Part shown: positions 42,956 through 54,610 of the stretch, in pieces
Numbering within the stretch: the first letter of the stretch is position 1
Layout: each line of letters starts with the position of its first letter
Source of the DNA: Channallabes apus
Taxonomy: Eukaryota; Chordata; Actinopteri; Siluriformes; Clariidae
NCBI GenBank assembly: GCA_030522415.1
Contig: CM060107.1
Coordinates: 48,266,307 to 48,330,306 of the forward strand
Direction of reading: 5' to 3'
DNA length: 64,000 nt
Notes under the pieces: generated by a model
The model's database searches: none
Told to the model about the DNA's origin: nothing
The model's input: only the letters and a program-made list of their open reading frames with translations
Translations under genes and position numbers: made by a program

Positions 42956-44414
42956 ATATAGTATATATACACTGTACAGATGCACACCCAGGTATCGGAT
43001 CGGTACTCTGTATCGGCCGATACCCTGAGCCCAAGTATCGGAATCGGTATCGGGAGGGGAAAAATGGTATCGGAACATCTCTAGTTGTAATGTTGCTATG
43101 AAATAGCGAGGCCTACCTGAAAAGTCATAGACAGTGTTTGTATGTTAAAATGAGACCAGGGCTGGATAGTTTTGTTCTACAGAAAAGATATCTTAAGTCA
43201 CAGAGAGATCCTGCTCTTTAGAAGCTGCCTCAGTCTATTTGTGCAATTACTCCATTCTGCCCTTATCAGTAATAGTATAGTAATGATGTCACTGTTGATT
43301 ATCTGTTCTTTTTCTAAGAACATGTAATAGGATGTTGTTTATTGCATATATGTATGTTTTTTTTGTAATAGACCAGTATATCAAAGTAATTTAACTGTTT
43401 AATAGACATGGGTGTTTTTTTTTTTTTTTACAGATTCACTGTAAAACATGAAAATAATAATAACCTATTTGTGAGGTAGAATTAACCCAACATTCTAGTT
43501 AAAATTAACCAACAAACACCAAACATATGAGTAGAACATTTGACCAATATATGTGGTAGAATTAACCGATCTTGCTGGGTTAAACAAATAACCCACCTTG
43601 CTGGGTTAAATTAACACAGCATTTAGTTAGTCCTATATTTACCCAGCAGCTGGGTTAAAAACAACCCAGACTGGGTTGTTTTTAACCCAGCATTTTTTAG
43701 GGTGTACAGTACATGTCATTTTTGGGTATTGTTCGAAAATTTTGGGTTTGACTTTTTTTAGAGTTGAAATTGGACTGTCATTTTTCCGGACCTCGGACTG
43801 AATAGAAATTTGGCAAGTGGACCTTTCAAATTTATATTTGAGTACCCCTGGTCTATAACAACAAATGAATTGAAATAAAGGAGCGTGCTGTTTGTGCAAT
43901 AGCGCGACAAACATTACCTGTCCTTTTATGAACTGCACAAGTAGTGGTGGTCATTAACTGCTAGCTAACTGGGTAAGGGGGTTACAAGGGGGTCTGTAGC
44001 TCTGTCCACCGTTTTAGGGAACATGTTTTGTTTTAAAGTAAGTTACAGGACTTTTCCCTTCTTTTCTGGAGGGCTTTTATTTCACTAAAAACAATCTAAT
44101 ATGGATATCAACATAATTATGGATTAATATATTTAAGATATAAAAAAAACCACAGTCTCAGAACAACACAGCCCTGCCCTTCAGCACTATCAGCAACAGG
44201 AGCAGCAGTAATCCTTTAACAGCAACATTGTACACCATCAGGTAAAGCATAGGCTACATTTGCTTTGCATTGTCCCCACCTGATGATATTCATACAGTAT
44301 GATGCAATTCCATATTAGATTCGTCATGAATGTGAGTTGTTATTCAGCCTGTTCTATCTTTTTTAACTTTGAGCACCGCCCCTTTAAACGTCTCTGCACT
44401 GCCCTGGTCATTTT

Positions 44415-45590
44415 ATATCTTTAGTTTTAAATTCCTATATCAGTATTAAAAAATTTGGTTATAAATGGTTTTTTTCATCACCCTGTTTTGTGTAAGATAA
44501 TTATAGAAGTTCCTGTTTGTGTCATGGGAAAGTCTGCCTGGACTGAATGGGTTTTCTAAGAATAGTCTTTGTGAGAATAGTCTACTTATAGTTTGTTAAG
44601 GGACATCACAGCATGCTTGTTAAGTGTGGAGTATTACACGGTATGTATATGGAGCAATATTGGTTAACTGGTGCTATGAGAAAGAGGATGTAGTCATTCA
44701 CGCATCAGTTCTCATAATGCCCTGGCCACAGTGACATGCTAAGTGGTTCATAATGGCTAAACGTACCATGAGACTGTTAGTTATGCATGTAGATGTGGTT
44801 TTATAACCTGAAAATGCCTTTCAGAGTGAATGTTGCAACAAAGTCAGAAGGAGATGTATGAAAAGAAAAAAAAGTATCCTAAAGATTATTTTATGAAGAA
44901 AATTTCAAGTATATTTCACATGAATTCTTTATATAGGAATTATTTAAATAGTATTATAGTCTATTCATATGAATATACTAACAGGCTAACATTTTAGTTT
45001 ATAAAAATATATTTTGAAATATAGTTTAGTTTAGTAGGAGTAGTGCACTGAAAAGACGCAAATAGTTTAAGTTTTATTTTTTTCCACTGCCAGTATTGTG
45101 AGGTACAGTATATTATTCTGTACAGTATAGTACTAGGTTTCTATTGAGCTTCTATTTAACTACTTATAGTAAAAATATACCTTTAACTGTACTTTAAGTA
45201 GACTTGAAATATTACTAATAAAGTTAACTAATAAACATTTCCAGTAAACTACATACATTCAAATAATTCTCTGCCAATTAAGTGATCTCTAATTATTATT
45301 TCTTTCCAAAAAGTTGAAGGTTCAGCACAGTCCTTAAAAGTTTAAATAATGTATTGGACAATTCTTAACATAATTTCAGTTATTTAAAATCTCCTTATTT
45401 GTTTTCAGTACTTGATGCAAGTCAATAATTTGACCATTCTGAAATAATAACTTTTTTGGCCAGGTAGTGTATAGAACTGGCAGTGTGACATCACATTTAA
45501 ATATTTTTTTCTGTTTATGGCAGAAATATACTTGCTTTTAACTACATGTACGCAAATTAACAAAAACTAACTATCTAAGGAAGACTTTTT
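44415..45590. other. AT-rich DNA without genes
   Basis: No repeat, exon or coding signal is recognised; the longest ORFs are random-looking. Confidence 0.4.
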
Positions 45591-45599
45591 TTATCTACA

Positions 45600-47245
45600 G
45601 GTTTTTTTTTTTTAAACAGACAGCAGACAACAAAGTGCACGTGGAAATGTGCAAACAAAAGCAACAAAGTGACAGTGCGACAAAAAACACAATGAAACAT
45701 AATAATAAGGTGTTGTGGTGATGAGTTGAGGTAGTGGAGAAACAGTAAACATTCCTTAGTGTAGCAGCAAAAATTAGGACGTAAAGAAGTTAGTGCAAAA
45801 AGTAGTCCAGTAATGAATATTGTCCAAAAGAGCATTTAGAGATTGGTGTGTATGGTGGTTTGGTAGTGTAGGTCAGTGTGTTCGCGCTTGTGTTGATTAG
45901 TCAGTCTCAATGTTTTGAGGTAGTTGAGTTAAGCTGAGTGATAATGTGTGTGTGTGTGTGTGTGTGCGCGTGTGTGCATGTGTTTATCAGTCCAGTCCCT
46001 TTTTGTTGAGGAGACGGATCGCTTGTGGAAAAAAGTTGTTGCACAGTCTGGATGTGTGTGCCCGAATGCTACGGTACCTTTTTCCAGATGGCAGGAGTGT
46101 GAAGTGTGTGTGAGAGGGGTGCGTCCAATCAGCCACAATGCTGGTGGCTTTGCGGATGCAGCGTGTGGTGTAGATGTCCTCAATAGAGGCGAGAGAGACC
46201 CCGATGATCTTCTCTGCTGTCCTCACTATCCGCTGTAGGGTCTTGCGGTCCGATATGGCACAATTCCCAAACCAGACAGTGATGCAGCCGCTCAGGATGC
46301 TCTCGATAGTTCCTCTATAGAAGGTGGTCAGGATCGGTGGTGGAAGCTGGGCCTTCCTCTGTCTTCTCAGAAAGAAGAGACGCTGTTGGGCTTTCTTGTG
46401 CAGGGAGCTGGTGTTGAGGGACGGTGTGGTGTGGATGCCCAGGAATTTGGTGCTTTCGACGATCTCCACAGAGGAGCCGTCGATGCCGTTGAGAGTGGTC
46501 GCCTCGTGTCCTCGTTAAAGTCAACAACCATCTCCTTTGTTTTGTCAACATTCAGAGACAGGTTGTTCTCTTTACACCAGTCCGTTAGCCTCTGCACTTC
46601 TTCTCTGTACGCTGACTCATCATTCTTGCTAATGAGACCCACCACGGTTGTGTCATCAGCGAACTTAATGATGTGATTTGAACTGTGTGTTGCTAGACAG
46701 TCGTGAGTCAGCAGTGTGAACAGCAGGGGACTGAGCACACAGCCTTGTGGGGCCCCAGTGCTCAGTGTGGTGGTGCTGGAGGTGAAGTTCCTGATCCGTA
46801 CTGACTGAGGCCTTCCGGTCAGACAGTCCAGGATCCAGTTGCAGAGGGAGGTGTTCAGGCTCAACAGGTTCAGCTTCCCGATCAGTTGTTGGGGGATGAT
46901 AGTGTTGAATGCTGAGCTGAATATGTACAGCATTCGAACGTATGTGTCCTTCTTGTCCAAGTGTGTGAGGGCAAGATGGAGTGTAGTGGAGATGGTGTCG
47001 TCCGTTGAGCGGTTAGGACGGTACGCAAATTGCAGTGGGTCCAGTGAGGGGGGCAGCAGGGTTTTGATGTGTCTCATGACGAGCCGCTCGAAGCACTTCA
47101 TGATGGTGGGTGTAAGTGCAACGGGACGGTAGTCATTGAGACAGGACACAGAAGACTTCTTGGGCATGGGGACGATGGTGGTGGCCTTGAAGCACGTGGG
47201 AACGACGGCGCTGCTCAGAGAGAATTTCAGAGACAGAAAATTTGT
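45600..47245 (-). mobile_element. 5'-truncated CR1/L2/Rex1-type LINE
   Basis: Only the RT and C-terminal coding region and a 3' UTR remain on the minus strand. The coding region aligns with the C-terminal two-thirds of the RT at 18485-20581 but is a different, diverged family. It starts abruptly at 47245 (5' truncation, usual for LINEs). Confidence 0.85.
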
Positions 47246-47248
47246 CAC
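45987..47248 (-). pseudogene. LINE reverse transcriptase, frameshifted
   Basis: Frame one (47248-46367) has [55 protein letters not shown] and the catalytic [10 protein letters not shown]. Near 46500 it shifts to the frame 46469-45987 with [34 protein letters not shown] and FFPQAIRLL, the normal LINE C-terminus. The shift and the missing endonuclease make it inactive. Confidence 0.88.
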
Positions 47249-47415
47249 ATATAGAATGTAAAAAAAATTATCTACTCTGTTTACTACAAATAAATTATTA
47301 CTTTAATAATCTGTGTCATATTGTGACACATCAGTATTAAGTTATAAATACCAATAAATACTGATTATGGGCAGTTACATTATGACAGTAATACTATGAG
47401 CTTGGATTTGACATA

Positions 47416-47607
47416 TTTCTAAAACACCTCCACCTTGAACTCTTCTCTCTCACCTAAAGCACATCTCACCACTGTCTTGAAGCTCTCATGCTGTAAATAC
47501 ATGTCCTGCACCACTCTAACATACTTCTCTGCCCCTCCTGACTTCCTCATACAATACCCCAGCTCTTCTCTCGGCACCCTGTCATTACAGCTTTGTCCAC
47601 GAGACTT
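47416..47607 (-). pseudogene. Fragment of another LINE reverse transcriptase
   Basis: On the minus strand the text DRVPREELGYCMRKSG, EKYVRVVQDMY and VVRCALG is seen. It is the region just before the catalytic box in a different LINE clade (RTE-like or similar). It is only about 190 bp long. Confidence 0.6.
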
Positions 47608-48029
47608 AATGTGTTCTGAAAAGAGAAGTTAATGGACAATTTTATTACCAATTAATTTAATATAACCAATAAAGTTATACAATCTATGTTTGTTTAATAT
47701 TACTTTAGGCATTTTAGAAGGTTAGACAATTAAAAATAAAATTTTAACATCAAGCTGAGATTAAAATATAAAATTTCAACAGCATTTTTAATATATTCAT
47801 TTGTTAACTTGTGATTTCATCACAAATATTGCTCAAAATGGCATGTAATGCAGATTACAATGATGATGAAGTATGATAAAAGCATGACATAAGAAAAGAT
47901 GTAAATCAATCTTAATAATATATACAGTATAAAATGTATACTGGTCATGGAAAGAGTGATGAAAGATTCTCAAAAAGAGAAATGATGCAATGGTTGTTGA
48001 GGTTTCCTGAACACAAAACTATTTAAAAG
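47608..48029 (+). promoter_or_regulatory. Receptor 5' flank, copy C
   Basis: From about 47850 it matches 15800-16020. It includes AAAGAGAAATGATG, GTTGAGGTTTCCTGA and the TATA-like CTATTTAAAAG (48019-48029). The part 47608-47850 is AT rich and unassigned. Confidence 0.45.
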
Positions 48030-48053
48030 AGATTCTGAGGCAGTCTGTCTGTG

Positions 48054-48055
<2 letters not shown>

Positions 48056-48098
<43 letters not shown>
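48056..48098. repeat. (GT)n microsatellite in the leader of copy C
   Basis: About 21 dinucleotides, longer than in copies B and E. Confidence 0.9.
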
Positions 48099-48151
48099 CT
48101 GTGTTGCTTTGCACGTTGAGATACTGGTGTGTGAATGCAGAAGACTCAGTA

Positions 48152-48200
48152 ATGATGAAGTGCTTGTATCTTGTGTCTGTTGTGTTTCACGTGGCTGCAG
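48152..48200 (+). CDS. Ig-superfamily receptor exon 1: signal peptide, copy C
   Basis: The exon begins with two ATGs and encodes MMKCLYLVSVVFHVAA up to CAG/GTGAGT, the same length (49 bp) and phase (1) as copy B. It keeps the leader, donor and promoter-like flank, so it could be used. No Ig-domain exon follows before the next signal exon at 62408, some 14 kb later. Copy C is therefore either an orphan exon or shares exons outside the window. Confidence 0.65.
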
Positions 48201-48239
48201 GTGAGTGAAGTTATTATTTTCTATTTTCTATTACAGAAA

Positions 48240-49030
48240 GGAGAGAGAATATTAGCCAGTTGTTAGTTCAGCTGCTTTGTGTTTAGTTCATGTGTTTTCT
48301 GTCCTGTTCCTGAACAACCAAACCGAACACTATCAAATATTTATCATTTAGAGTTTTAATCAACAACAACTTTACATACTACAATCTTATAATATTAATA
48401 GGACCAACAGAGATGAACACATCCAGTGGAAATATTTGATTATGGCTTTATATTTTATAAATGTAATGTTACTAAAATGCTACATTTCAAGACCAGCATG
48501 TACTTCTAGTTAAACTGTCCAACGACAGCAGTAATGCGCAGTAAACATACATGGCATGCCTTGTGTTATACAGTAATGTCCTTATTTAGAGCTGTTCAGC
48601 TTTGATCATGTGGATTTTTTCTTCCTGATTAACTTCAGTCTAAAACGTACTGATGAAGAGAGGTGGGCTAATGAATAAGGAGGATTCTACACTCAGATTA
48701 TTTTACATCCCTATAATTCTTACAGTGTATGTTTTTACACATTTACTAAATTACTGAATTTACTTAATTACTGAAATAATCTCTCACAATATGTTTTATC
48801 GTATGTATCTACAACTTATAAAGTCTAATAGAAAAGTAATTTTTATTTTAACTTGTATGTTACTTTTCTATTGTAGTCTTAGCTATAAGGGGATGTGTGT
48901 AAATTTCACACCTTCTTCTGATGCCCCTCTGTCAGTCACCACCATCTTCACTTACTTTTTTTTTTTTTTTTTAACAATCAGCAATTTAGCATTTGTCAAT
49001 ACTCAAGTTTTCATCAACAGTCTATGAGGA
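48240..49030 (+). repeat. Receptor intron 1, copy C
   Basis: It parallels 16200-16760 and 57500-58060 (GTTCCTGAACAACCAAA, ATTTATCATTTAGAGTTTTAAT, CACCATCTTCACTTAC), with an extra insert at 48530-48720. Confidence 0.6.
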
Positions 49031-49796
49031 ATGAACTGACTTTTATTGCTTTGACACAAAAATAATTGTATAACCTCAGCTCAAAATTCACTTTTCTTCC
49101 TCAAACTACTCAATCTATAGCTTCAGGAAATCCTTAGCACTTGGTGATATGTAAGTTCACACTTACATAAAACATTAAAATGAACTTGATCGTGTTTATA
49201 GTTCATATATTTAAATTAAGTACAATGTCACAAAAAATGACTGATCCCATAATTATATCTTTATTTTTCCATTTTTTAAACAAGCAACAGAAATCATTTT
49301 GAGTAGAGCTTGTTTGCCCATACTTCCAATAATAATAATAATAATAATAATAATAGTTATAATAATGTAGGCCACCCTCACAGTTCTGAGTTTCAAAATG
49401 TTACAGTAGGTACCCAATTGGAATGGTTATTACCGCCGCGCTCACCGCCCTGTAAAAACGGCAGTGGCCAAAATAAATCAGTTGCATTTCAGTCATTCGT
49501 AAAATGGCCGCCAGGTGGCGCAAAGTGACATTTTCACTCGTCGCAGTAAATCCAATAGTGATGGTAATTTCGACATGAGTATTTTACACAACAAACATGA
49601 AAAATCTGAACCAGAGCTATTGAAATGTACTGTACAATAATGAATTAAAAAAACATTAGTTAAATGTTGTTTAGATCAAGTTCACTAGCTGACAATTTGA
49701 TTTGTACAAAGTATAAACTGTTATATAGCGTATCTCTGAATCTGTTTATTGTTATTTAAGTTCTGGGTTATTTCATTGTTGGGTTGCTCATGTTGG
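49031..49796. other. Unassigned DNA with a (TAA)n tract
   Basis: The block around 49110-49150 weakly matches the end of receptor intron 1 (27390-27420). A (TAA)n tract is at 49325-49355. A GC-richer patch at 49430-49560 includes GGCCGCCAGGTGGCG. No ORF is recognised. Confidence 0.35.
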
Positions 49797-50000
49797 GCAG
49801 TGGTTTCAAAAGTATTCACATTCATTACCTGAGTAGAAGTATAGATACTAGGGTTTAAAAAGTCTTCTTTAGAACTTGAAGTATCAACTCAAGCTTTTTA
49901 CTCAAGTAAAAGTGTAAAAGTACTGGTTTCAAAACTACTTAAAGTATAAAAGGAAAAGTAACGTGAGGGGGAAAAAAGCATTCAGGATAAAAGCTTAGGC
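49797..50000. mobile_element. Left end of a hAT element
   Basis: It begins CAGTGGTTTCAAAAGTATTC and carries the TACTCAAGTAAAAGT-type subterminal repeats of a widespread fish hAT. I find no matching right end, so it is truncated or interrupted. Confidence 0.55.
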
Positions 50001-50447
50001 TGTGTCACGCGCCTATATACTGCACTAGTACCTCATAAAAAAAAAGAAAAATGTGTTGTTTTTTTTTGTTGTATTTCTTAACGGCCATAGTGATTTGGGA
50101 TGCTGTATATGGCAATTGAAAAATAATGCATTTTAGTACAATGCAAATACATTAAAGAACCATGTATGTGTACTACTGAGCATTAACATGTTTTATGGAG
50201 AAGAAGATATGATAACTAGTTGCCTATAAGTATTTTAATGGTGCAAAAAGTCAAACTTCAAAGGCATGTCATCGGTAACCTTTATTGGAATGTAAATGTA
50301 CATCTAAGCTTAGCTGCAGGAATCTGTAAGGGCAACATACAAGAAAATTAGTGTACCCGGGGCAGGCTTAGTAACAATTACCCTTGTATGGTTGTCTACA
50401 ATAAACATTAGTGCTGTCAGAATGAATGATTAATCCAAGTGATTAAT

Positions 50448-50530
<83 letters not shown>

Positions 50531-50880
50531 CCTGTTACCTTCCTCGCTGGTGCTTGGTTGTGACATTTTGCTCAAATCTTGAGTCTCTATCACGGACATC
50601 TATACGGTTAAGGCTAGAAGGAATGCAGCTCTAGCTTTTGGGCATGTGCACAAATTTTTTTCTCTCACTGTACAACAATAATGCAGAAGCTCCTTTCAAC
50701 GAAATGAGAAACCTTTCGACACACGCCCCACCCTTCGGCACGCCTATTGCTCCAGCCTGTAGTTACCCTACTTGGGATTCGAAGCACACCGATGTTTAGA
50801 GCCGCACGTGCTCCTCACAAACAGACTCCGCCCCCAAATTTGTCTGAATGGACGTCCAGTCACGTGGTAGTGCGGCATTC
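50001..50880. other. Unassigned DNA with a long (AT)n tract
   Basis: 50409-50450 (TAGTGCTGTCAGAATGAATG, then TTAATC repeats) looks like the end of another fish hAT family. (AT)n fills 50450-50525. No genes are seen. Confidence 0.4.
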
Positions 50881-51075
50881 GGACGCAGCATCTCGTTCCC
50901 GCCTTTTCAGGGAACAGGGTTACAGCAAAGTAACCCGAGACGTTGCCTTTCAAAGGCTTTTACTCGATGCTGCGTGAAAACGCTATGGGAACGAGAATAC
51001 CAACGCCGCCGCACTACAAGTGTCTGGACCCCCAGGTTGTGTAGTGTGTGCGCACAAGGCCAGGAAGTCTCAGAT

Positions 51076-51966
51076 TCATGTCTGGGAAGCTGACTTGAGG
51101 ACTCGTGAGCCCGGAGTGGCATGGACATTCAGACTATAAAATCTTACAAATGTGTGCGGAGAGGACCAACCCGCCGCGTCACACACTTGTTGCAGGGGAG
51201 TACCTCTTGCAAGAGCAATAGATGAGGCGACCCCTCTGGTTGAATGAGCCCTGACTCCTAGAGGCGAAGTGAGTCCACGCGCCTCGTAGGAGAGGGCAAT
51301 AGCATCTCTCACCTAGTGTGACAGAGTTTGTGTGGTGGCGGCCGCACCCCGGTTGCGGCCTCCATAACATATAAAGAGTTGCTCTGACTTACGCCACTGG
51401 CTGGTGCGGTGGACATAGGCCTGAAGAGCACGTACTGGGCACAGTAGGTGAAGTTTCTCCTGCTCCGAATCCGCAAAAGGCGGAGGACAGAAGGCTTCCA
51501 GGACGACAGGGTGCATGATTGAGAAAGGAACTTTCGGTAGATAGTTTGGGTGAGGATGCAGAATGGCCTTGACTAGCCCAGGGGAGACTGATAATGCACA
51601 CAGGTCTCCGATCCTCTTGAGAGAGGTAATGGCCATAAGAAGGACCATCTTGAGAGTCAGAAGCTTGTCGGGCGCTGACTCTAGTGGTTCAAAAGGAGTG
51701 TCGATTAGACCTTCGAGCATGATAGATAAATCCCATGAAGGAGCCGTGACTCTAGTGGGTGGCCTCAACCGTTTAGCTCCACGAATGAAACGGGCAACTA
51801 AAGGGTGATTTCCCACAGTAACCCCTTCAGTCAGAACGTGGCAGGCTGAAATAGCGGCCACGTATGTTCTGAGGGAACTAGGGCACAAGCCCGAGGACAA
51901 TTTCTCTTGCAGGAATTCCAGCACTGAAACGATTTGGCAGTGGACTGGGTCCACCTGCTTTGCCAT
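51076..51966 (-). pseudogene. DIRS tyrosine recombinase, frameshifted
   Basis: The frame 51966-51313 has the N-terminal core-binding region (SSLRTYVAAISACH) and the first catalytic region (SLKRIGDLCAL). A stop/frame change leads to 51312-51076 with VRAHSTRGVASS and DAAGWSSPHTFVRFY, the His-x-x-Arg box and the catalytic Tyr. These are the residues that cut and rejoin DNA during circular-intermediate integration. The break near 51313 disables it. Confidence 0.85.
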
Positions 51967-52031
51967 GCACCAGCTCTCGAATAGCTTCCATTTGAAGGCA
52001 TAAATCCTTCTAGTGGAGGGAGCCCTAGCAC

Positions 52032-52930
52032 TTAGGATGTGTCAATTATGCCGGCTGAAAGGCCGGCTTGACTCAATTGGTCCCGTTCAGGGGCCAAGCG
52101 TGAAGGTTCCAGAGCACGGGCCGGGGATGAAATATTGTCCCCTGCGCCTGAGATAGAAGATCCCTCCTCACTGGAATCATCCAAGGTGAGCCGTCGAGGA
52201 GAGATATTATCTCTGAGAACCATACTCGGGCCGGCCAACAGGGCGCTATCAATAAGAGGCACAAACCGTGTTGACGGACCCTCGCCAGGACTCCCGGGAG
52301 CAGAGCTACCGGAGGGTACGCATAGAGGCATAAATTGGGCCATGTATGGGCCATCGCGTCCAAACCCAGGGGAGCTGGATGAATCAGAGAGTAGTAGAGG
52401 GGACATTGTGCAGTCTCCTGGGAGGCAAAGAGGTCCACCTCTGCTGTAAAGAATCTCTCCCAGATTTGAGTGACTACTTCGGGGTGGAGTTTCCATTCCC
52501 CGTGATTCACAGCTTGTCTGGACAGAAAGTCTGCTCCCACATTCCTGTATCCTGGAATGTGAATCGCCCTGAGGGACAGGAACTTGTCCTGAGGCTAAAG
52601 CAGAACCTGATGTGCTAGCTGGTTCAAGCGTTGCGAACGCAGGCCGCCCTGGCGATTTATGTAGGAGACTACCGATGTGCTGTCCACCCGCACTAGGACA
52701 TGGTAGCCTCTCAGCTGCTGGAGGAAATGCTGTAGAGCTAAAAATAGAGCCATCAATTCAAGGCAATTGATGTGCAATGCGAAAAGGTGGCCTCTCCAGC
52801 TCCCTTGGGCTAGACAGCCATTCAAGACCGCGCCCCAGCTGGTAAGGGAAGCGTCTGTCGTTAGCATTTTGCGATGACAAGACGGACCTAGAGTGGGACC
52901 CAAGGTGAGAAACCGGGGTCTGAACCACAT
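52032..52930 (-). pseudogene. DIRS RNase H and downstream region
   Basis: 52930-52595 gives TTDASLTSWGAVL, CLELMALFLALQHFL and VRVDSTSVVSYINRQGG, the RNase H catalytic Asp/Glu motifs. 52540-52032 continues with MGADFLSRQ and EWKLHPEVVTQIW, which follow RNase H in DIRS elements. A stop near 52590 separates the two. Confidence 0.82.
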
Positions 52931-53001
52931 AGAAAGGGTACGAAGTCCTTTGCCCGTAACCCTTATCCGCCTTCGGGGATTTGTTCTCGTGTGAACATTC
53001 C

Positions 53002-53286
53002 TCAGTCAACAGCCACTCGTGTGGCTCTTAGCCACAGCTGAAAAGCTCTCATGTGCAGGAGACCCAAAGGTATCACCGTGGATGCATCTGCCATGAGGCC
53101 TAAAAATTTTTGTAAGTGATGTACAGTCACTTCTTGGTCCAGCCTGATTTCCTTCAGAGCGTTTTTTATGGATTCGACGTGAGCAGGAGACAGATGTGCC
53201 TGCATAGCGATCGAATTCCACCTGACGCCCAAGTAGGTTGTCACCTGCACCGGAAAGAGAACGCTTTTCGTGGCGTTGAGTCTCAA
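53002..53286 (-). pseudogene. DIRS reverse transcriptase, C-terminal fragment
   Basis: KSVLFPVQVTTYLGVRWN and LQKFLGLMA are the thumb/connection motifs after the RT catalytic site. The palm with the catalytic Asp pair is not found on either side of the Harbinger insertion; it appears deleted or badly decayed. Confidence 0.75.
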
Positions 53287-53541
53287 TCCCAGCGAATGAA
53301 GATGAGCTAGGACGACATCCCTGTGTCGAAGTGCTAGCTGCTGAGATTGGGCCAGGATTAGCCAGTCGTCTATTGCCTCATTTCCACTACACTGATGCTG
53401 GTGCCCGGTGCCGGTGCCGGTGCCCGGCCGGTGCTGAACTGGGAACCACCCGAGAACCGGCCCGCGTTTACACTAGACAGGAGCTCAGCGGGAGCTGCAT
53501 GATAATACGTCACAGGCCACGCCCACTAAACAGAAACCAAC

Positions 53542-53667
53542 ATGGCCGAAGTCAGTTATTCTCCAGACTATTAAAATGTATTTCAGTATCTCCAAAGGCA
53601 GCTTATTCGACGTGTTATAACCGCTGAAACAGAGCGACATAGACAACGATTACGTGCAAGACGACTG
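53542..53667 (+). pseudogene. Harbinger transposase first exon, with stop
   Basis: Following ATG, the frame gives a short N-terminus, a TAA at codon 11, then 31 further codons rich in Arg (ETERHRQRLRARRL) up to a GTAAGT donor. The layout resembles the 5' exon of HARBI1-like genes. The catalytic region is missing or decayed. Confidence 0.45.
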
Positions 53668-54116
53668 GTAAGTTCTGACACCCCGTTAACTTACAATGTG
53701 TTTTTTTTTTTTTTTACCGAGATTAGCATTAGCTCAAATGCTAATGGTAATGCTATCTAACTATACTGTTGTTTTTCTTTTTCAACACGTAATTTATGCA
53801 GTAAATAACATTTAATATTTACATTTTCAGATCGCCTCAAAACTTTGTGTGCGCCGTAAATCGCCCGTGATGTGGATGTTGCCATCACGGCAAGGAGCTG
53901 ATGTAAAAGCGGCATTAATGGACTACAACAGACAGGACCAATACATCTGTAGTGTTTTATTGAAATGCAACAGTGCAGACAATTGAAGAACATTTAGCCA
54001 AAAGGCAACAAAGTAAAAAAAAATTAAAAAGTGGCAACGAGTACAGTGCAAGCATGTATTTGTAAATTAAACTGTGATTACAATAATAAATTTTAAAAAA
54101 TGAAGAAAAAAAAACA

Positions 54117-54367
54117 TTAGCTGTGTGTTGTCTGGTTTTTCTCCATAACATTAACCATTCGTTCCAAAAGGCCCAGCATAGCACCTGATGTCTCATCCAT
54201 TTTATTAAGAATGGCCTCATTCTCCACCGCTGCCACTTTTACACAGCCCCTTCTTTTTTACTTCTTTTTTTTTAAGTACTTTGCAATTTCTCTTGAATCT
54301 CTGCGGATATCCAAATTGCTAAAAGCGCTTTAGCTTCCTCCGCACTCCACGTTTGGGTCGCCGCCAT
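54117..54367 (-). pseudogene. Harbinger Myb/SANT-like gene fragments
   Basis: The minus-strand start encodes MAATQTWSAEEAKALLAIW, the first helix of the trihelix/Myb-like DNA-binding protein of Harbinger elements, and stops at 54272. Further along, 54250-54117 gives a C-terminal segment with LNKMDETSGAMLGLLERM, the usual coiled-coil end. The middle is deleted. Confidence 0.65.
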
Positions 54368-54610
54368 TTTATTTTTAGAAAAATCTCCCTATAACTCCGC
54401 CCACTGCTCGTGACGTCACGGGTTCTCGGTTCTAGACCAGCAGCGTTTAGGGGCCGGTTCGGTGCTTATTTTAGGGCACCGGCACCAATTTTTATTCTGT
54501 GGAAAAGCGCGGCACCGGTTCCAAAATTGGGAACCGGCACGGAACCGGCACGGGAACCAGAGCAGTGGAAAAGGCCTATATGTAATTCAGAATGCGGATG
54601 CCCTGGAGTC

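Larger units (their letters stand above)
41558..43083. mobile_element. hAT element (level 4)
   Basis: Termini TAGTGTTGTTCCGAT and ATCGGAACATCTCTA are inverted with two mismatches, and a perfect 8-bp target duplication GTTGTAAT flanks it (41550-41557 and 43084-43091). The ends consist of many CCGATAC/GTATCGG motifs. The middle has been filled by an LTR, a SINE and other repeats. Confidence 0.9.
39636..43706. mobile_element. Inverted-terminal-repeat element with AACCCAGC-rich ends (level 3)
   Basis: The left end TACACTCTAAAAAATGCTGGGTT and right end AACCCAGCATTTTTTAGGGTGTA are inverted with one mismatch. Subterminal GGGTTATTT/AACCCAGC motifs repeat on both sides. No clear target duplication is visible. 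The interior has AT-rich DNA, a CCCTATCTCC minisatellite and an exon-like fragment near 41462. Confidence 0.7.
39156..43850. mobile_element. hAT element (level 2)
   Basis: Inverted termini CCGGGGTACTCAA and TTGAGTACCCCTG are flanked by GTCTATAC (39148-39155) and GTCTATAA (43851-43858), an 8-bp target duplication with one change. Its own left part is interrupted by a fragment of another hAT and then by the level-3 element. Confidence 0.78.
38722..44406. mobile_element. Outermost hAT element of the nested stack (level 1)
   Basis: It begins CAGGCACGTGCAGAG and ends CTCTGCACTGCCCTG, inverted termini with three mismatches. A perfect 8-bp target duplication GTCATTTT is at 38714-38721 and 44407-44414. 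GCACCCGCCCCTTT near the left end and its complement-like AGCACCGCCCCTTTAAA near the right support the pairing. Its own sequence is about 38722-39147 and 43859-44406. A fold-back duplication has altered the left end. Confidence 0.75.
53374..54576. mobile_element. PIF/Harbinger DNA transposon, internally deleted
   Basis: It begins TGCCTCATTTCCACT and ends AGTGGAAAAGGCC, with a 3-bp target duplication TAT (53371-53373 and 54577-54579), as Harbinger elements make. The ends are rich in GGTGCCGG/CCGGCACC. Pieces of both Harbinger genes remain. Confidence 0.8.
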
